This document shows, piece by piece, positions 1 through 7,486 of a DNA stretch of 9,801 nt. The stretch is taken from the NCBI GenBank assembly GCA_016288175.1, contig JAEEYN010000042.1, positions 1-9,801 on the forward strand. Direction: 5' to 3'. A program made the translations under genes and the position numbers. Source of the DNA: Bacillota bacterium. GTDB lineage: Bacteria > Bacillota > Clostridia > Christensenellales > CAG-138. Numbering within the stretch: the first letter of the stretch is position 1; each line of letters starts with the position of its first letter. The notes under the pieces are model-generated. The model was not told where the DNA came from. It was given only the letters and a program-made list of their open reading frames with translations, and did not search any database.

Positions 1-1
1 C

Positions 2-1537
2 GCGCTGCTTCTTTCCGCCCCGAGCTGCGGCGGCAGCACCCCTCCGAAGCGCGAAAGCGTGGTCCTCTATCTTTCGCAGGGCGAATACAGAGCCGTTACC
101 GAGATCGACCCGGAGGGCCACGAAGTGCTCGCTTCCGCCGGTTTCGTTCCGGAAGGCGAAGACGCCGATTCGCTCGCCTACCGCGTGGATTTCAGCGCGA
201 ACGGAAACGCTTATTACTATACCGGTTCCGGCGAAAACCTTGCGCTGAACCGCGCGCCGATCTCCGACATGAACGCAAAAGCGCTGAAGGACGGCAAGCT
301 TCCGCTTGAAGTCTGCGAAGGCGTCCGGATGGGCTTCGGCGCATTCCGCGAGTTTGGCGACGGCACCGTCATCTTCCTCGATCAATCGAACTGCCTCTGC
401 TATTTCGACGGCGAAAGCATAATCGAACTTTTCGGCGAGCCTGTCGAGACTTTCCGCTGCGACGGGGAGAAAAACTGCCTTATCGTTGTTTCCGAAGGTC
501 CGGTCTACGGGCTTTACCGAATCGGGAATGCCGATCCCGAAACGAAGACTTTGCTCGACGGCGGCGCGATCGGCTATTTCATGACCCCGGGCGATGACGC
601 ATACTGCTTTTATTCAAACGGCGCGGCGCTGAACTGCGTCGGCATTACGGGCGAAAAGACCGAAGTCACCGCCGGAGGGAAGACCGTCGGCACCGCCGGG
701 GATAAGGTCTATTTCCTCGAGCCGACCGAGCGGTTCTATGTTGCGGACAGCTCGAACAGCTACAATGTTTTCGACCTCTTCTGCTTCACGGCGGGCGGAG
801 GACGCTCCCTCTGCGCCGAGGACGTCGTGCACTGGCGCAAAGGTTATCAGTGCCTTGTTTTCAACACGGTCCCGATGCTGAACGAGCGCTATCTCGGGCG
901 CTGGGAAACCTATCCGGGCCGCGTCATCGAAGGGCAGCAAAACAGCGTTCTGCTGTTCGATTCCGCCGAAGTTTACCGGCTCGGCATCAGCGCGGCCGAA
1001 AAAGTCAAGGGGCTCACCTCGCTCGGTCATGACTGGATCTATGTCGGCTGCGGCGCTTCGCTCTATCTTTACCGCGGCGAACGCAGTCAGCTTTACTATG
1101 CCGAAACCGACGGCGGAAGCATCACGGGCCTTGTTTCGCTCGCCAACCAGGCGACGCCGATCGGCCGCGACGGCGACATTCTCTTTTTCGAAACGGGCTT
1201 CGCGAAAACCGCGGGCACATGCAGCATTTATTCCTGCAGCGGAGGCGAGCTTGCCTGCCTCGCGAGGGACGTGCTTTTCGATTCGCCCTATGCGGTTTAC
1301 CGTGACGGCGCCGTCGTCTGCAGCACAGCCGAAGGTCTTGCCTTCTTCCGCGGCGGCGAGGGCAAAACCGTCGGGGACGCCGCGGAGCTGTTTATCAGGA
1401 TCGGCGAAAATGAGCTCGTCTATATCTCCGGCGGCAGGCTCTATCATTGCAGCGGAGCGTTGAGCACGCTTCTCGACGAAAACGTCGATTACGTCTGGAG
1501 CTCCCGCCGGGAGGAAACGATCGAGCACTGGAGCTGA
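2..1537 (+). CDS. Secreted lipoprotein, probable beta-propeller fold, 5'-truncated by the window
   Basis: The reading frame is open from the left edge to TGA at 1535-1537, so the true start lies outside the window and 511 residues are visible. A GTG at 59 is in frame but is not a convincing start: the codons before it read ALLLSAPSCGGST, the end of a lipoprotein signal peptide with a candidate lipid-attachment Cys at codon 26-28. The lipobox is imperfect (Pro at -2). The mature protein has many short stretches of the form 'hydrophobic strand - D/G turn - Y/F-rich strand' (such as VIFLDQSN, KVYFLEPT, WIYVGCG, DILFFETG, ELVYISGG). These suggest repeated beta-propeller blades, as in DUF5050-like or WD/Kelch-like extracytoplasmic proteins. 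The visible part has 17 cysteines including the lipid Cys. No catalytic motif is recognised and the ligand is unknown. It lies 78 nt upstream of the pseudouridine synthase gene and may share its transcript. Confidence 0.75.
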   Translation, partial: ALLLSAPSCGGSTPPKRESVVLYLSQGEYRAVTEIDPEGHEVLASAGFVPEGEDADSLAYRVDFSANGNAYYYTGSGENLALNRAPISDMNAKALKDGKLPLEVCEGVRMGFGAFREFGDGTVIFLDQSNCLCYFDGESIIELFGEPVETFRCDGEKNCLIVVSEGPVYGLYRIGNADPETKTLLDGGAIGYFMTPGDDAYCFYSNGAALNCVGITGEKTEVTAGGKTVGTAGDKVYFLEPTERFYVADSSNSYNVFDLFCFTAGGGRSLCAEDVVHWRKGYQCLVFNTVPMLNERYLGRWETYPGRVIEGQQNSVLLFDSAEVYRLGISAAEKVKGLTSLGHDWIYVGCGASLYLYRGERSQLYYAETDGGSITGLVSLANQATPIGRDGDILFFETGFAKTAGTCSIYSCSGGELACLARDVLFDSPYAVYRDGAVVCSTAEGLAFFRGGEGKTVGDAAELFIRIGENELVYISGGRLYHCSGALSTLLDENVDYVWSSRREETIEHWS

Positions 1538-1574
1538 TCCCGGCCGCCGTTTTCCGGCAAAATACGCTCTTCGG

Positions 1575-1594
1575 GCCGCATACGCGGCTCTTTT
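1575..1594 (+). terminator. Weak hairpin plus T-run between lipoprotein and pseudouridine synthase genes
   Basis: A perfect 5-bp inverted repeat (GCCGC at 1575-1579, GCGGC at 1584-1588) with a 4-nt loop is followed by TCTTTT. The stem is short, so it may be a leaky terminator or attenuator within a two-gene unit, or a chance hairpin. The ribosome binding site of the next gene starts 12 nt further on. Confidence 0.35.
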
Positions 1595-1615
1595 CAACCG
1601 ATTTCAGGAGGACGA

Positions 1616-2491
1616 ATGCGGATCATCGAATTCACAGCAGGCGAAGCGCAGCACGGACGGAGCGCGGCAAGCGTTCTGCGGCGGGAGATGCGCCTTTCCG
1701 GCGGGCTGATCGCGAGGCTGAAAGTCTCCGGCGGCCTTGCCCGCAGCGGGATGCCGCTCAAAACAAACGAGCTGATCCTCGCGGGCGACGTCATCTCCGC
1801 TGCCGTCGGCGAGAGCCCCGCGCAGGCGGAAGACTGCGTTCCCCTGCCCTTCCCGGTTTTGTATGAGGATGAGGATATCCTGATCGTCGACAAACCCGCC
1901 GGCGCCGCGGTGCACGGTTCGAGGTACGACGACGCCGTTCCCTCCGTCGAAGCCGCCGTCAACGCCTATTACGGCAAAGCGGGACTCTTTCACCCGGTCA
2001 GCCGCCTCGACCGGGGAACGAGCGGCGCGATGGTCATCGCGAAGAACGGCTATATGCACGAGCTGCTCGGCCGCGCGCTGCACACCGCCGATTTCGAAAG
2101 GTATTATCTCGGCGCGTCGGAGGGCTGTCCGCCCGATACGGAGGGCGTCATCGACCTTCCGATCGCGCGTGTTACCGGGAGCGCGATCAAGCGTGAGATC
2201 AGCGAAAGCGGCGCGCCTTCCGTAACGCATTACCGCGTTTTAAAGAAAAACGGCGGATTCTCGCTCGTCGAGTTCCGCCTTGAAACGGGGCGGACGCATC
2301 AGATCCGCCTGCATATGTCGGCCGTCGGCTGTCCGCTCGCCGGGGACTGGCTCTACGGCCGGGAGAATAAAGCGCTGATTGCAAGACCGGCGCTGCATTC
2401 GAGCCGCGTCGTCCTTCTTCATCCGCTGAGCGGGGAAAAGCTCGAAGTCGTCTCCCCCCTGCCCGAAGACATCGCAAAACTGTTTGAATAA
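1616..2491 (+). CDS. RluA/RluD-family pseudouridine synthase
   Basis: This 291-residue protein is predicted to convert specific uridines in rRNA or tRNA to pseudouridine in the cytoplasm. An S4-like RNA-binding segment occupies roughly residues 15-62. The catalytic domain follows, with the family motif HPVSRLDRGTSG at 126-137, in which D132 is the expected catalytic aspartate. The second conserved block is ETGRTHQIRLHM at 223-234, with GD at 243-244 beyond it. The N-terminal block LYEDEDILIVDKPAG (82-96) is also typical. Length matches RluD/YlyB-type enzymes. The ATG start is supported by AGGAGG at 1606-1611. The target uridine cannot be told from sequence, so no symbol is given. The gene ends just before a strong bidirectional terminator. 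Confidence 0.93.
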   Translation: MRIIEFTAGEAQHGRSAASVLRREMRLSGGLIARLKVSGGLARSGMPLKTNELILAGDVISAAVGESPAQAEDCVPLPFPVLYEDEDILIVDKPAGAAVHGSRYDDAVPSVEAAVNAYYGKAGLFHPVSRLDRGTSGAMVIAKNGYMHELLGRALHTADFERYYLGASEGCPPDTEGVIDLPIARVTGSAIKREISESGAPSVTHYRVLKKNGGFSLVEFRLETGRTHQIRLHMSAVGCPLAGDWLYGRENKALIARPALHSSRVVLLHPLSGEKLEVVSPLPEDIAKLFE

Positions 2492-2503
2492 CTGTCGGTA
2501 AAC

Positions 2504-2530
2504 AAAAAAAGCGTCTTATGACGCTTTTTA
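2504..2530. terminator. Bidirectional intrinsic terminator between convergent genes
   Basis: A 10-bp perfect inverted repeat (AAAAAGCGTC at 2506-2515, GACGCTTTTT at 2520-2529) surrounds a 4-nt loop. There is a T-run after the stem on the plus strand and a longer T-run (7 T) on the minus strand. It lies 13 nt past the stop of the pseudouridine synthase and 8 nt past the stop of the minus-strand deoxyribosyltransferase-like gene, so it serves both. Confidence 0.9.
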
Positions 2531-2537
2531 TGCTTCT

Positions 2538-2969
2538 TCAGCGTTTGAATTCGCTGTAATCGAAATCCGGGCTTCTTGTGTCGAAGATCTCGAGCAGCAC
2601 CTCCGGCGGGCAGACGATGCGCTCCACCGAGGGATGATAATAGAAAACGCAGGTGCGGTCATCGTAATTGAACTCCTCGCCGTCCGGGCTCCAGAGGATG
2701 ATCCGCTTGTTGCTGCGCGTCGCGATCGCCATGCCGAGCTCCGTATGCGCCGTCCCGCCCGCGGGCAGAAGGTCGATCACGAGCTCCGCATCCTTCAGCG
2801 CGCGGTATTCGATGAAAGCAACGTCGCCCATGCGCTGCGGCCCGGCGTAGCGAACGTCGCCGTATGCCGTCCAGTCGTAGGTCTGCTCATGTCCGTTGCT
2901 CAAAAGAACGTTCGTGAGCCGGATTGCAAGGGGGATATTGTCCATCCCCGCAGCGATATAAAACCTCAT
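2538..2969 (-). CDS. Nucleoside 2-deoxyribosyltransferase-like protein
   Basis: This 143-residue protein has the small Rossmann-like layout of the nucleoside 2-deoxyribosyltransferase superfamily (PF05014 type). Residues 1-8 (MRFYIAAG) match the family's N-terminal 'YIAG' strand. DAELVIDLLPAGGTAHTELGMAIA at about 60-83 matches the block 'DADVVV..L...GT..ELG.A.A', where E77 is the expected catalytic glutamate. KRIILW (88-93) is the following strand. Family members cleave or exchange the base of deoxynucleosides or related N-glycosides. Many short homologues are annotated only by similarity, so the substrate is uncertain. The ATG start has AGGAGG at 2980-2975, 5 nt away. The gene starts 25 nt after the tdk stop and is probably co-transcribed with it, which supports a role in deoxynucleoside salvage. 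An alternative is a DNA- or nucleotide-metabolite hydrolase of the same fold. Confidence 0.75.
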   Translation of the reverse strand: MRFYIAAGMDNIPLAIRLTNVLLSNGHEQTYDWTAYGDVRYAGPQRMGDVAFIEYRALKDAELVIDLLPAGGTAHTELGMAIATRSNKRIILWSPDGEEFNYDDRTCVFYYHPSVERIVCPPEVLLEIFDTRSPDFDYSEFKR

Positions 2970-2994
2970 TATTGCCTCCTTTCGGCAGAACCGA

Positions 2995-3561
2995 TCAGTC
3001 CGCGCTGATCTTGCCCTCCGCCCAATGCTTCCTGCAAAGGCCGATGTATTTGTCGTCCGCGCCGAGCACGACCTGCTCGCCGACTTTCGTGATCCCGCCC
3101 TTGCCGTCGAGCCTTGCGTTCATGATTGCCTTTTTGCCGCACCAGCAGATCGTTTTGATCTCCTCGATCGTGTCCGCGAAGGCCATAAGCCAATGGCTGC
3201 CCTCGAAGAAATTGCCCTGGAAATCCGTCCGAAGGCCATAGCAGATGACGGGGATATTGTAATTGTCGACGGCGTCCACGAGCAGCATGACCTGCTGCTT
3301 CGTCAAGAACTGCGCCTCGTCAACGATCAGGCAGTCGAACTTATGCGCCTTGACATCCTCCCAGGGGATATCGTCGAAAAGCACGCATTCGTCGGAAAGA
3401 CCGCAGCGGGAGCGAACGGTCCGAATGCCGTCGCGGGTGTCGGTTGCGGGCTTCGAAAGCAGCGCCTTCTGGCCCCTTTCGCCGTAGTTGTATTTGACCA
3501 TGATCGCCTGCGCGGTCTTGGAAGAGCTCATTGCGCCGTAGCGAAAATACAGTTTTGCCAT
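2995..3561 (-). CDS. tdk: Thymidine kinase
   Basis: This 188-residue type II (TK1-like) thymidine kinase phosphorylates thymidine, and usually deoxyuridine, with ATP in the cytosol to make dTMP for salvage. The P-loop is at 9-16 (GAMSSSKT). The Walker B-like segment LIVDEAQFL is at 78-86, with E82 the expected catalytic base. The conserved block YGLRTDFQGNFFEGS (108-122) follows. Zinc-lasso ligands are likely C139 and C141 (CWC) with C176 and H179 (CRKH). Length is normal for bacterial Tdk. The ATG start is supported by GGAG at 3571-3568, spaced 6 nt. It is the first gene of a two-gene operon with the deoxyribosyltransferase-like protein and has its own promoter. Confidence 0.96.
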   Translation of the reverse strand: MAKLYFRYGAMSSSKTAQAIMVKYNYGERGQKALLSKPATDTRDGIRTVRSRCGLSDECVLFDDIPWEDVKAHKFDCLIVDEAQFLTKQQVMLLVDAVDNYNIPVICYGLRTDFQGNFFEGSHWLMAFADTIEEIKTICWCGKKAIMNARLDGKGGITKVGEQVVLGADDKYIGLCRKHWAEGKISAD

Positions 3562-3572
3562 TTGGTTCTCCG

Positions 3573-3589
3573 GTTTTGTCCCACAAAAC
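3573..3589 (-). promoter_or_regulatory. Palindrome in the tdk leader
   Basis: A perfect 7-bp inverted repeat (GTTTTGT and ACAAAAC) has a 3-nt centre. It lies between the predicted tdk -10 box and the tdk ribosome binding site, ending 1 nt from the GGAG. It could be an operator for a dimeric regulator or an RNA hairpin that limits ribosome access. A 3-nt loop flanked by more pairable bases is compatible with either. No known regulator site is recognised. Confidence 0.45.
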
Positions 3590-3612
3590 GGGATTTTCTT
3601 TCTTCATAAGTA

Positions 3613-3641
3613 ATATTAACACAAAAACTGCGGAATAGCAA
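3613..3641 (-). promoter_or_regulatory. Sigma-A type promoter of the tdk operon
   Basis: Read on the minus strand, a TTGCTA -35 box (3641-3636) and a TAATAT -10 box (3618-3613) are separated by exactly 17 nt, in an AT-rich stretch within GC-rich surroundings. Transcription would start near 3606, giving a leader of about 45 nt that contains the palindrome. Confidence 0.75.
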
Positions 3642-3690
3642 ATTTTTCGCCGAATCCTCCCCCCTTCGGTCCGAAAAGCGGGCGGCGGCG

Positions 3691-3723
3691 AACAAAAGAG
3701 CCGTCCCGAGGAAGGAACGGCTC
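3691..3723 (-). terminator. Intrinsic terminator of the nucleoside ABC importer operon
   Basis: On the minus strand a 7-bp perfect stem (GAGCCGT and ACGGCTC, plus-strand 3717-3723 and 3698-3704) with a 12-nt loop is followed by TTTTGTT. It begins 15 nt past the TAG stop of the second permease and lies upstream of the tdk promoter, so it separates the importer operon from the tdk operon. Confidence 0.8.
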
Positions 3724-3738
3724 CGTCTTTAAGCGAAA

Positions 3739-4680
3739 CTATCTTGTACTCTTGTCGTAGGGTATGCCCTCCGCCTTCGGAGCCTTGGAGCTCTTCGATG
3801 TGAAGGCAAGAACGATGAGGCAGATCACGTACGGGAGCATGTTGTAGATCGGTTTCGGGATATCGAGCCTTTCGAGCAGCTCAATAGCCTGGTTGACGTT
3901 CGCGAGAGCGCGGAACAAACCGAACAGCAAAGCGGAGATGGCGATGCGGTGCGGTTTCCACTGACCGAAGATCATGACCGCGAGAGCGAGGAAGCCGAAG
4001 CCCGCAACGCCGGTTTCGAAGTTCGCTTCGCTGCCGCAGGAGTAGATGTACATCAGACCGCCGATGCCGCCGAGCGCACCGGAGATCAGAACGCCGAAGT
4101 AGCGCATCTTCGCAACGTTGATACCGACCGAAGCCGCCGCCTGCGGATGCTCGCCGCAGCTCATGAGCCTGAGGCCGAAGCGGGTCTTGTAAAGCACGAT
4201 GTATGCCGCAACAAGCAGGATGACCGTCAGGATCATGAACATATTGAACTCGGTTCCCTGCGAGAGCGAGAGCAGCGGGCGGGTATCCTTGAAGATGATC
4301 CTTGCGGAGTTGTCCGCGCCTGCAGTCCTTGCGATGTTGAGCGCCTTGACGATAACGGTCGCGAGAGCAAGGCCGAGCATGTTGAGCGCCGTACCGACGA
4401 GGGTCTGGTCGGCTTTGAAGTTTATGCTCGCAACGCCGAGCAGCAATGAGTAAACCATGCCGCAGATCATTGCCGCAAGGGTAGCCGCCAGGAAGATCAG
4501 GATCGGGGGAAGCGTCGCCGGGATGAAGGCAAGAACGAGGATGCCGCCGAGGCCGCCCATTACCATAATGCCTTCAAGACCGATGTTGATGATACCGGAA
4601 CGTTCGGAATAGCAGCCGCCGAGAGCGACGACGGTGAGCAGTGACGCATAAACCAGCGTGTACTGAATAAGGAGCATCAT
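3739..4680 (-). CDS. BMP-type nucleoside ABC transporter permease 2 (NupQ-like)
   Basis: This 313-residue integral membrane protein of the BPD_transp_2 (LivHM/RbsC-like) superfamily is made mostly of hydrophobic helices and would form half of the channel of a nucleoside importer. Typical family blocks are SERSGIINIGLEGIM (25-39) and the cytoplasmic coupling loop KTRFGLRLMSCGEHPQAAAS (165-184), followed by VGINVAKM. A third block is AGFGFLALAVMIFGQW (226-241). The C-terminus is short and charged (from about 296). Length matches NupQ/YufQ. It is translationally coupled to permease 1 through an ATGA overlap of 4 nt, with AGGAGG at 4695-4690. A second ATG directly follows the first, so the start could be one codon later. 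It is the last gene of the operon. Confidence 0.92.
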   Translation of the reverse strand: MMLLIQYTLVYASLLTVVALGGCYSERSGIINIGLEGIMVMGGLGGILVLAFIPATLPPILIFLAATLAAMICGMVYSLLLGVASINFKADQTLVGTALNMLGLALATVIVKALNIARTAGADNSARIIFKDTRPLLSLSQGTEFNMFMILTVILLVAAYIVLYKTRFGLRLMSCGEHPQAAASVGINVAKMRYFGVLISGALGGIGGLMYIYSCGSEANFETGVAGFGFLALAVMIFGQWKPHRIAISALLFGLFRALANVNQAIELLERLDIPKPIYNMLPYVICLIVLAFTSKSSKAPKAEGIPYDKSTR

Positions 4681-5879
4681 TTGGCCTCGCCTCCTTTCAT
4701 TTCTTCGGATGCATCATCCGCTGCAGCATTCTCCTTTTCCGCAGCCGCGAGCGCGTCAAGCTTTGCCTGCCTGCGCCTTTCGCCCGCTGCGCTGACCTTG
4801 CTCATCTGGAGCTTCATGAAGAGCACGAAGCCGCAGAGGTAGATGATGATCGCGGAGACCAGGTCGGCGATCTGCGCCGGATACATGCCGGTCAGCGAGG
4901 TGCCGCCGTCGGAGATATGCTGAATGAAGTACGAGGAGAAGATGACTCCGATCGGATGCAGGCCGCCGAGGAATGCCGCCGCGATGCCGTTGAAGCCCAT
5001 TGCGGGTACGCTCGTCTGGTTCGTATTCCAGGTCGAGAAGCCCGAAAGGAAGAAGAACGAAGCCGCAATGCCCGCGAGCGCGCCGCAGATGACCATCGTC
5101 AGGATGATATTGCTCTTTTCGCGCATGCCGGCGTATTTCGCCGCATTCTTATTGAAGCCGGTCGCTTTGATTTCGTAACCGAATTTGGTCTTCGAAAGCA
5201 GGATCCAAATCGCGACTGCGATTATCAGCGTCAGCGGTATCGCTATCGTGACGCTCGTATTCTTGCTGAAAAGGCCGTCGAGCCCCATATTGGGGATCAG
5301 CGACGGGCTCTGGCCGCGCACGAAAGCGATGGTGTCCTTTTCGGCGCCTTTGCAGAACGCTTTCATAAGCATGTTCACAATGTACAGGCTTATCCAGTTC
5401 AGCATGATGCCGGAAATGACCTCGTTGACGTTCAGATATGCCTTGAGCGCGCCGGAGATCGCTCCCCAGAGCGCGCCGGCCACGATCGCGACGAGGATGC
5501 AGATATACCACGGGGAGCTGAATTTATAGGCAAAATACAGGCAAGCGCCCGCGCCGGCAACATACTGGCCGGCGGCACCGATGTTGAACATGCCCGTCTT
5601 ATACGCGAAAAGTATCGAGAGGCTGCAGAGGATCAGCGGAGCGGTCTTGACGACCGTATTGCCGAGGTGCTTGAGCTGGAAGACCTTGTTGTTGCGCGCA
5701 AGGAAGTTCTTGAGCATGACCTCCATGCCCTTCCCCGCGTTCTCCGGATTGATGATCAAAAGCACGATATAGCCGACCAGAAGACCGAGCAGGATGCATA
5801 TCAGCGCCGCAAGGAAGGAGCGCACGCCGGGGAGGCCGAAAAAGCCCCGCTTGTTGTTACCTTTTTTGTCCATTGTCAT
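4677..5879 (-). CDS. BMP-type nucleoside ABC transporter permease 1 (NupP-like)
   Basis: This 400-residue membrane protein is the larger partner permease of the nucleoside importer. A first membrane segment lies at about 21-43, followed by an extracytoplasmic stretch. Family blocks include FAYKTGMFNIGAAGQY (91-106), NEVISGIMLNWIS (152-164), the coupling loop KTKFGYEIKATGFNKNAAKY (230-249) and GFNGIAAAFLGGLHPIG (295-311). The C-terminal tail from about 363 is a hydrophilic Ala/Glu/Lys-rich helix, probably cytoplasmic. The first ATG overlaps the ATPase stop by 1 nt. A second in-frame ATG at 5873 sits 8 nt from GGGGAG (5887-5882), whereas the first is only 2 nt from it (9 nt from an upstream AAGGA). 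The protein may therefore start two residues later. Confidence 0.92.
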   Translation of the reverse strand: MTMDKKGNNKRGFFGLPGVRSFLAALICILLGLLVGYIVLLIINPENAGKGMEVMLKNFLARNNKVFQLKHLGNTVVKTAPLILCSLSILFAYKTGMFNIGAAGQYVAGAGACLYFAYKFSSPWYICILVAIVAGALWGAISGALKAYLNVNEVISGIMLNWISLYIVNMLMKAFCKGAEKDTIAFVRGQSPSLIPNMGLDGLFSKNTSVTIAIPLTLIIAVAIWILLSKTKFGYEIKATGFNKNAAKYAGMREKSNIILTMVICGALAGIAASFFFLSGFSTWNTNQTSVPAMGFNGIAAAFLGGLHPIGVIFSSYFIQHISDGGTSLTGMYPAQIADLVSAIIIYLCGFVLFMKLQMSKVSAAGERRRQAKLDALAAAEKENAAADDASEEMKGGEAK

Positions 5880-7474
5880 TACTCCCCTTCCTTATTGGTG
5901 TTCCGCTTCGCACCGGCCATATAGAGACCGAGCTCTTCAACGGTCGTCTGCTTCGGATCAAGCTCGCCGACAATCTCGCCCTCATACATTACAAGGATCC
6001 TGTCGGAGAGGTTCATGACCTCCTCAAGCTCCAGCGAGATCAGAAGAACGGCGTTGCCTGCGTCGCGGTGCTCGATGATGCGCTTATGGATAGCTTCGAT
6101 CGCGCCGACGTCGAGGCCGCGCGTGGGCTGGACCGCAACGAGGAGGCGCGGAGCCTTGTCGATCTCGCGGGCGAAGATCGCCTTCTGCTGGTTGCCGCCG
6201 CTCATGCTCCTTGCGGTCGTTGCCGCGCCTTGGCCGGAACGGACGTCGAATTCGTCGATCAGCCTTTCCGCATAGCTGCGGATCTCGCCCTTCCGCAAGA
6301 ATCCGATGGCGTTTGTGAACTGCGGCTCGAAATACCGCTGCAGGACCATGTTGTAATCGAGAGGATAGTCGAGAACAAGGCCGTGCTTATGCCTGTCCTC
6401 GGGGATATGGCTCATACCGGAAGAGGAGCGCTTGCGGATCGATCTATGCGTGATCTCCTCGAGCGGGAGGGGAGATCCGTCGCCGTCCCTGCCTGCCATG
6501 AACAGTTTGCCGCCGGCAAGCGGTTCGAGACCGGTGATGCCGTAAACGAGCTCCGTCTGGCCGTTGCCGTCGATGCCGGCGATGCAGACGATCTCGCCCT
6601 CGCGGACTTCGAAGCTTACGTCCTTGACGGCAAGGTTCTTATGCACTTTCGATGCGACGCAGACGTTTTCCGCGCGGAAAACAACTTCGCCGGGCCTTGC
6701 GGCGCCTTTCTGGACGACGAATTCAACATCCCTGCCGACCATCATGCGCGAAAGCTCTTCCTTGGTCGTATTGGCGACTTCGACGGTGCCGATGTATTTG
6801 CCCTTGCGAAGAACGGTGCACCTGTCCGCGACGCTCATGATCTCATTCAGCTTATGGGAGATGAAGAGGATGCTCTTGCCTTCGGCGGCAAGGTTCTTCA
6901 TGATCTGCATAAGCTCGTCGATCTCCTGCGGGGTCAGAACGGCCGTCGGTTCGTCGAAGATCAGGATCTCGTTGTCGCGGTAGAGCATCTTCAGTATCTC
7001 GGTGCGCTGCTGCATTCCGACGGTGATATCGGATATCTTCGCGTCGGGTTCGATCCTGAGCCCGTATCTTTCGCTGAGCTCCATGACCTTTTTGCGCGCT
7101 TCGTCCTTCTGGAGGAAGCCGTGTTTGCAGGGCTCGACGCCGAGGATGATGTTGTCGAGAACGGAGAAGATCTCAACAAGCTTGAAATGCTGGTGGACCA
7201 TGCCGATGCCGAGAGCGTTCGCGTCGTTCGGGTCGCGGATCAGCACTTCCTTTCCATCCTTTTTGATGATGCCTTCCTCCGGCTGATAGAGGCCGAAGAG
7301 GACGCTCATAAGGGTTGATTTGCCTGCGCCGTTTTCGCCGAGCAGCGCGTGGATCTCGCCCTTTTTGAGCTTGAGAGTGATGTTGTCGTTTGCGATAATG
7401 CCCGGGAACTTTTTCGTGATCCCGATCATCTCGATCGCATATTCGGATGTGTTTTCGCGGGTTATGTCTTCCAA
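5879..7474 (-). CDS. BMP-type nucleoside ABC transporter ATP-binding protein (NupO-like)
   Basis: This 531-residue protein carries two fused nucleotide-binding domains, as in RbsA/NupO-type importers, and powers nucleoside uptake at the inner face of the membrane. Domain 1 has Walker A GENGAGKST (46-54), Q95 in the Q-loop, a divergent signature TVGMQQR (151-157), Walker B ILIFDEPT (170-177) and H207. Domain 2 has a Walker A with Gln in place of Lys (GIDGNGQTE, 300-308) and a canonical signature MSGGNQQK (424-431). Its Walker B has Gln in place of Glu (VAVQPTRGLD, 446-455), and Ser sits at the switch position (S480). Complementary degeneracy is usual for this family and implies one competent composite site. 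The start is TTG at 7474-7472, chosen because an AAGGGGG ribosome binding site (7488-7482) lies 7 nt upstream and no ATG is nearby. It is the first gene of the importer operon. Confidence 0.95.
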   Translation of the reverse strand: MEDITRENTSEYAIEMIGITKKFPGIIANDNITLKLKKGEIHALLGENGAGKSTLMSVLFGLYQPEEGIIKKDGKEVLIRDPNDANALGIGMVHQHFKLVEIFSVLDNIILGVEPCKHGFLQKDEARKKVMELSERYGLRIEPDAKISDITVGMQQRTEILKMLYRDNEILIFDEPTAVLTPQEIDELMQIMKNLAAEGKSILFISHKLNEIMSVADRCTVLRKGKYIGTVEVANTTKEELSRMMVGRDVEFVVQKGAARPGEVVFRAENVCVASKVHKNLAVKDVSFEVREGEIVCIAGIDGNGQTELVYGITGLEPLAGGKLFMAGRDGDGSPLPLEEITHRSIRKRSSSGMSHIPEDRHKHGLVLDYPLDYNMVLQRYFEPQFTNAIGFLRKGEIRSYAERLIDEFDVRSGQGAATTARSMSGGNQQKAIFAREIDKAPRLLVAVQPTRGLDVGAIEAIHKRIIEHRDAGNAVLLISLELEEVMNLSDRILVMYEGEIVGELDPKQTTVEELGLYMAGAKRNTNKEGE

Positions 7475-7486
7475 AAATATTCCCCC

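Noticed and set aside
59..61. GTG as the start of the left-edge lipoprotein
   Set aside because: The frame stays open to the window edge and encodes a signal-peptide end with a Cys just upstream, so the start lies outside the window.
614..1597. 327-codon open frame antisense to the lipoprotein
   Set aside because: The product is Ala/Arg-rich with no motif. The plus-strand frame carries a signal peptide and blade-like pattern and leads into the pseudouridine synthase gene.
3651..3690. Small hairpin (TTCGG/CCGAA) between tdk promoter and importer terminator
   Set aside because: A short arm pair with almost no loop in a GC-rich spacer; no T-run, no relation to a start or stop.
4917..5924. 335-codon open frame antisense to permease 1
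   Set aside because: It is a shadow of a clear membrane protein gene: a highly charged, low-complexity product with no supporting start signal.
5873..7318. 481-codon open frame on the plus strand, antisense to the ATPase gene
   Set aside because: The opposite strand has an intact ABC ATPase with all motifs. The antisense protein shows no family motif, and long antisense frames are expected in DNA with G/C-rich third positions.
5879..7474. Inactivated ATPase, because the second Walker A lacks Lys and the second Walker B has Gln for Glu
   Set aside because: Degenerate second sites are normal for RbsA/NupO-type double-domain ATPases; the first Walker A and B and the second signature are intact.
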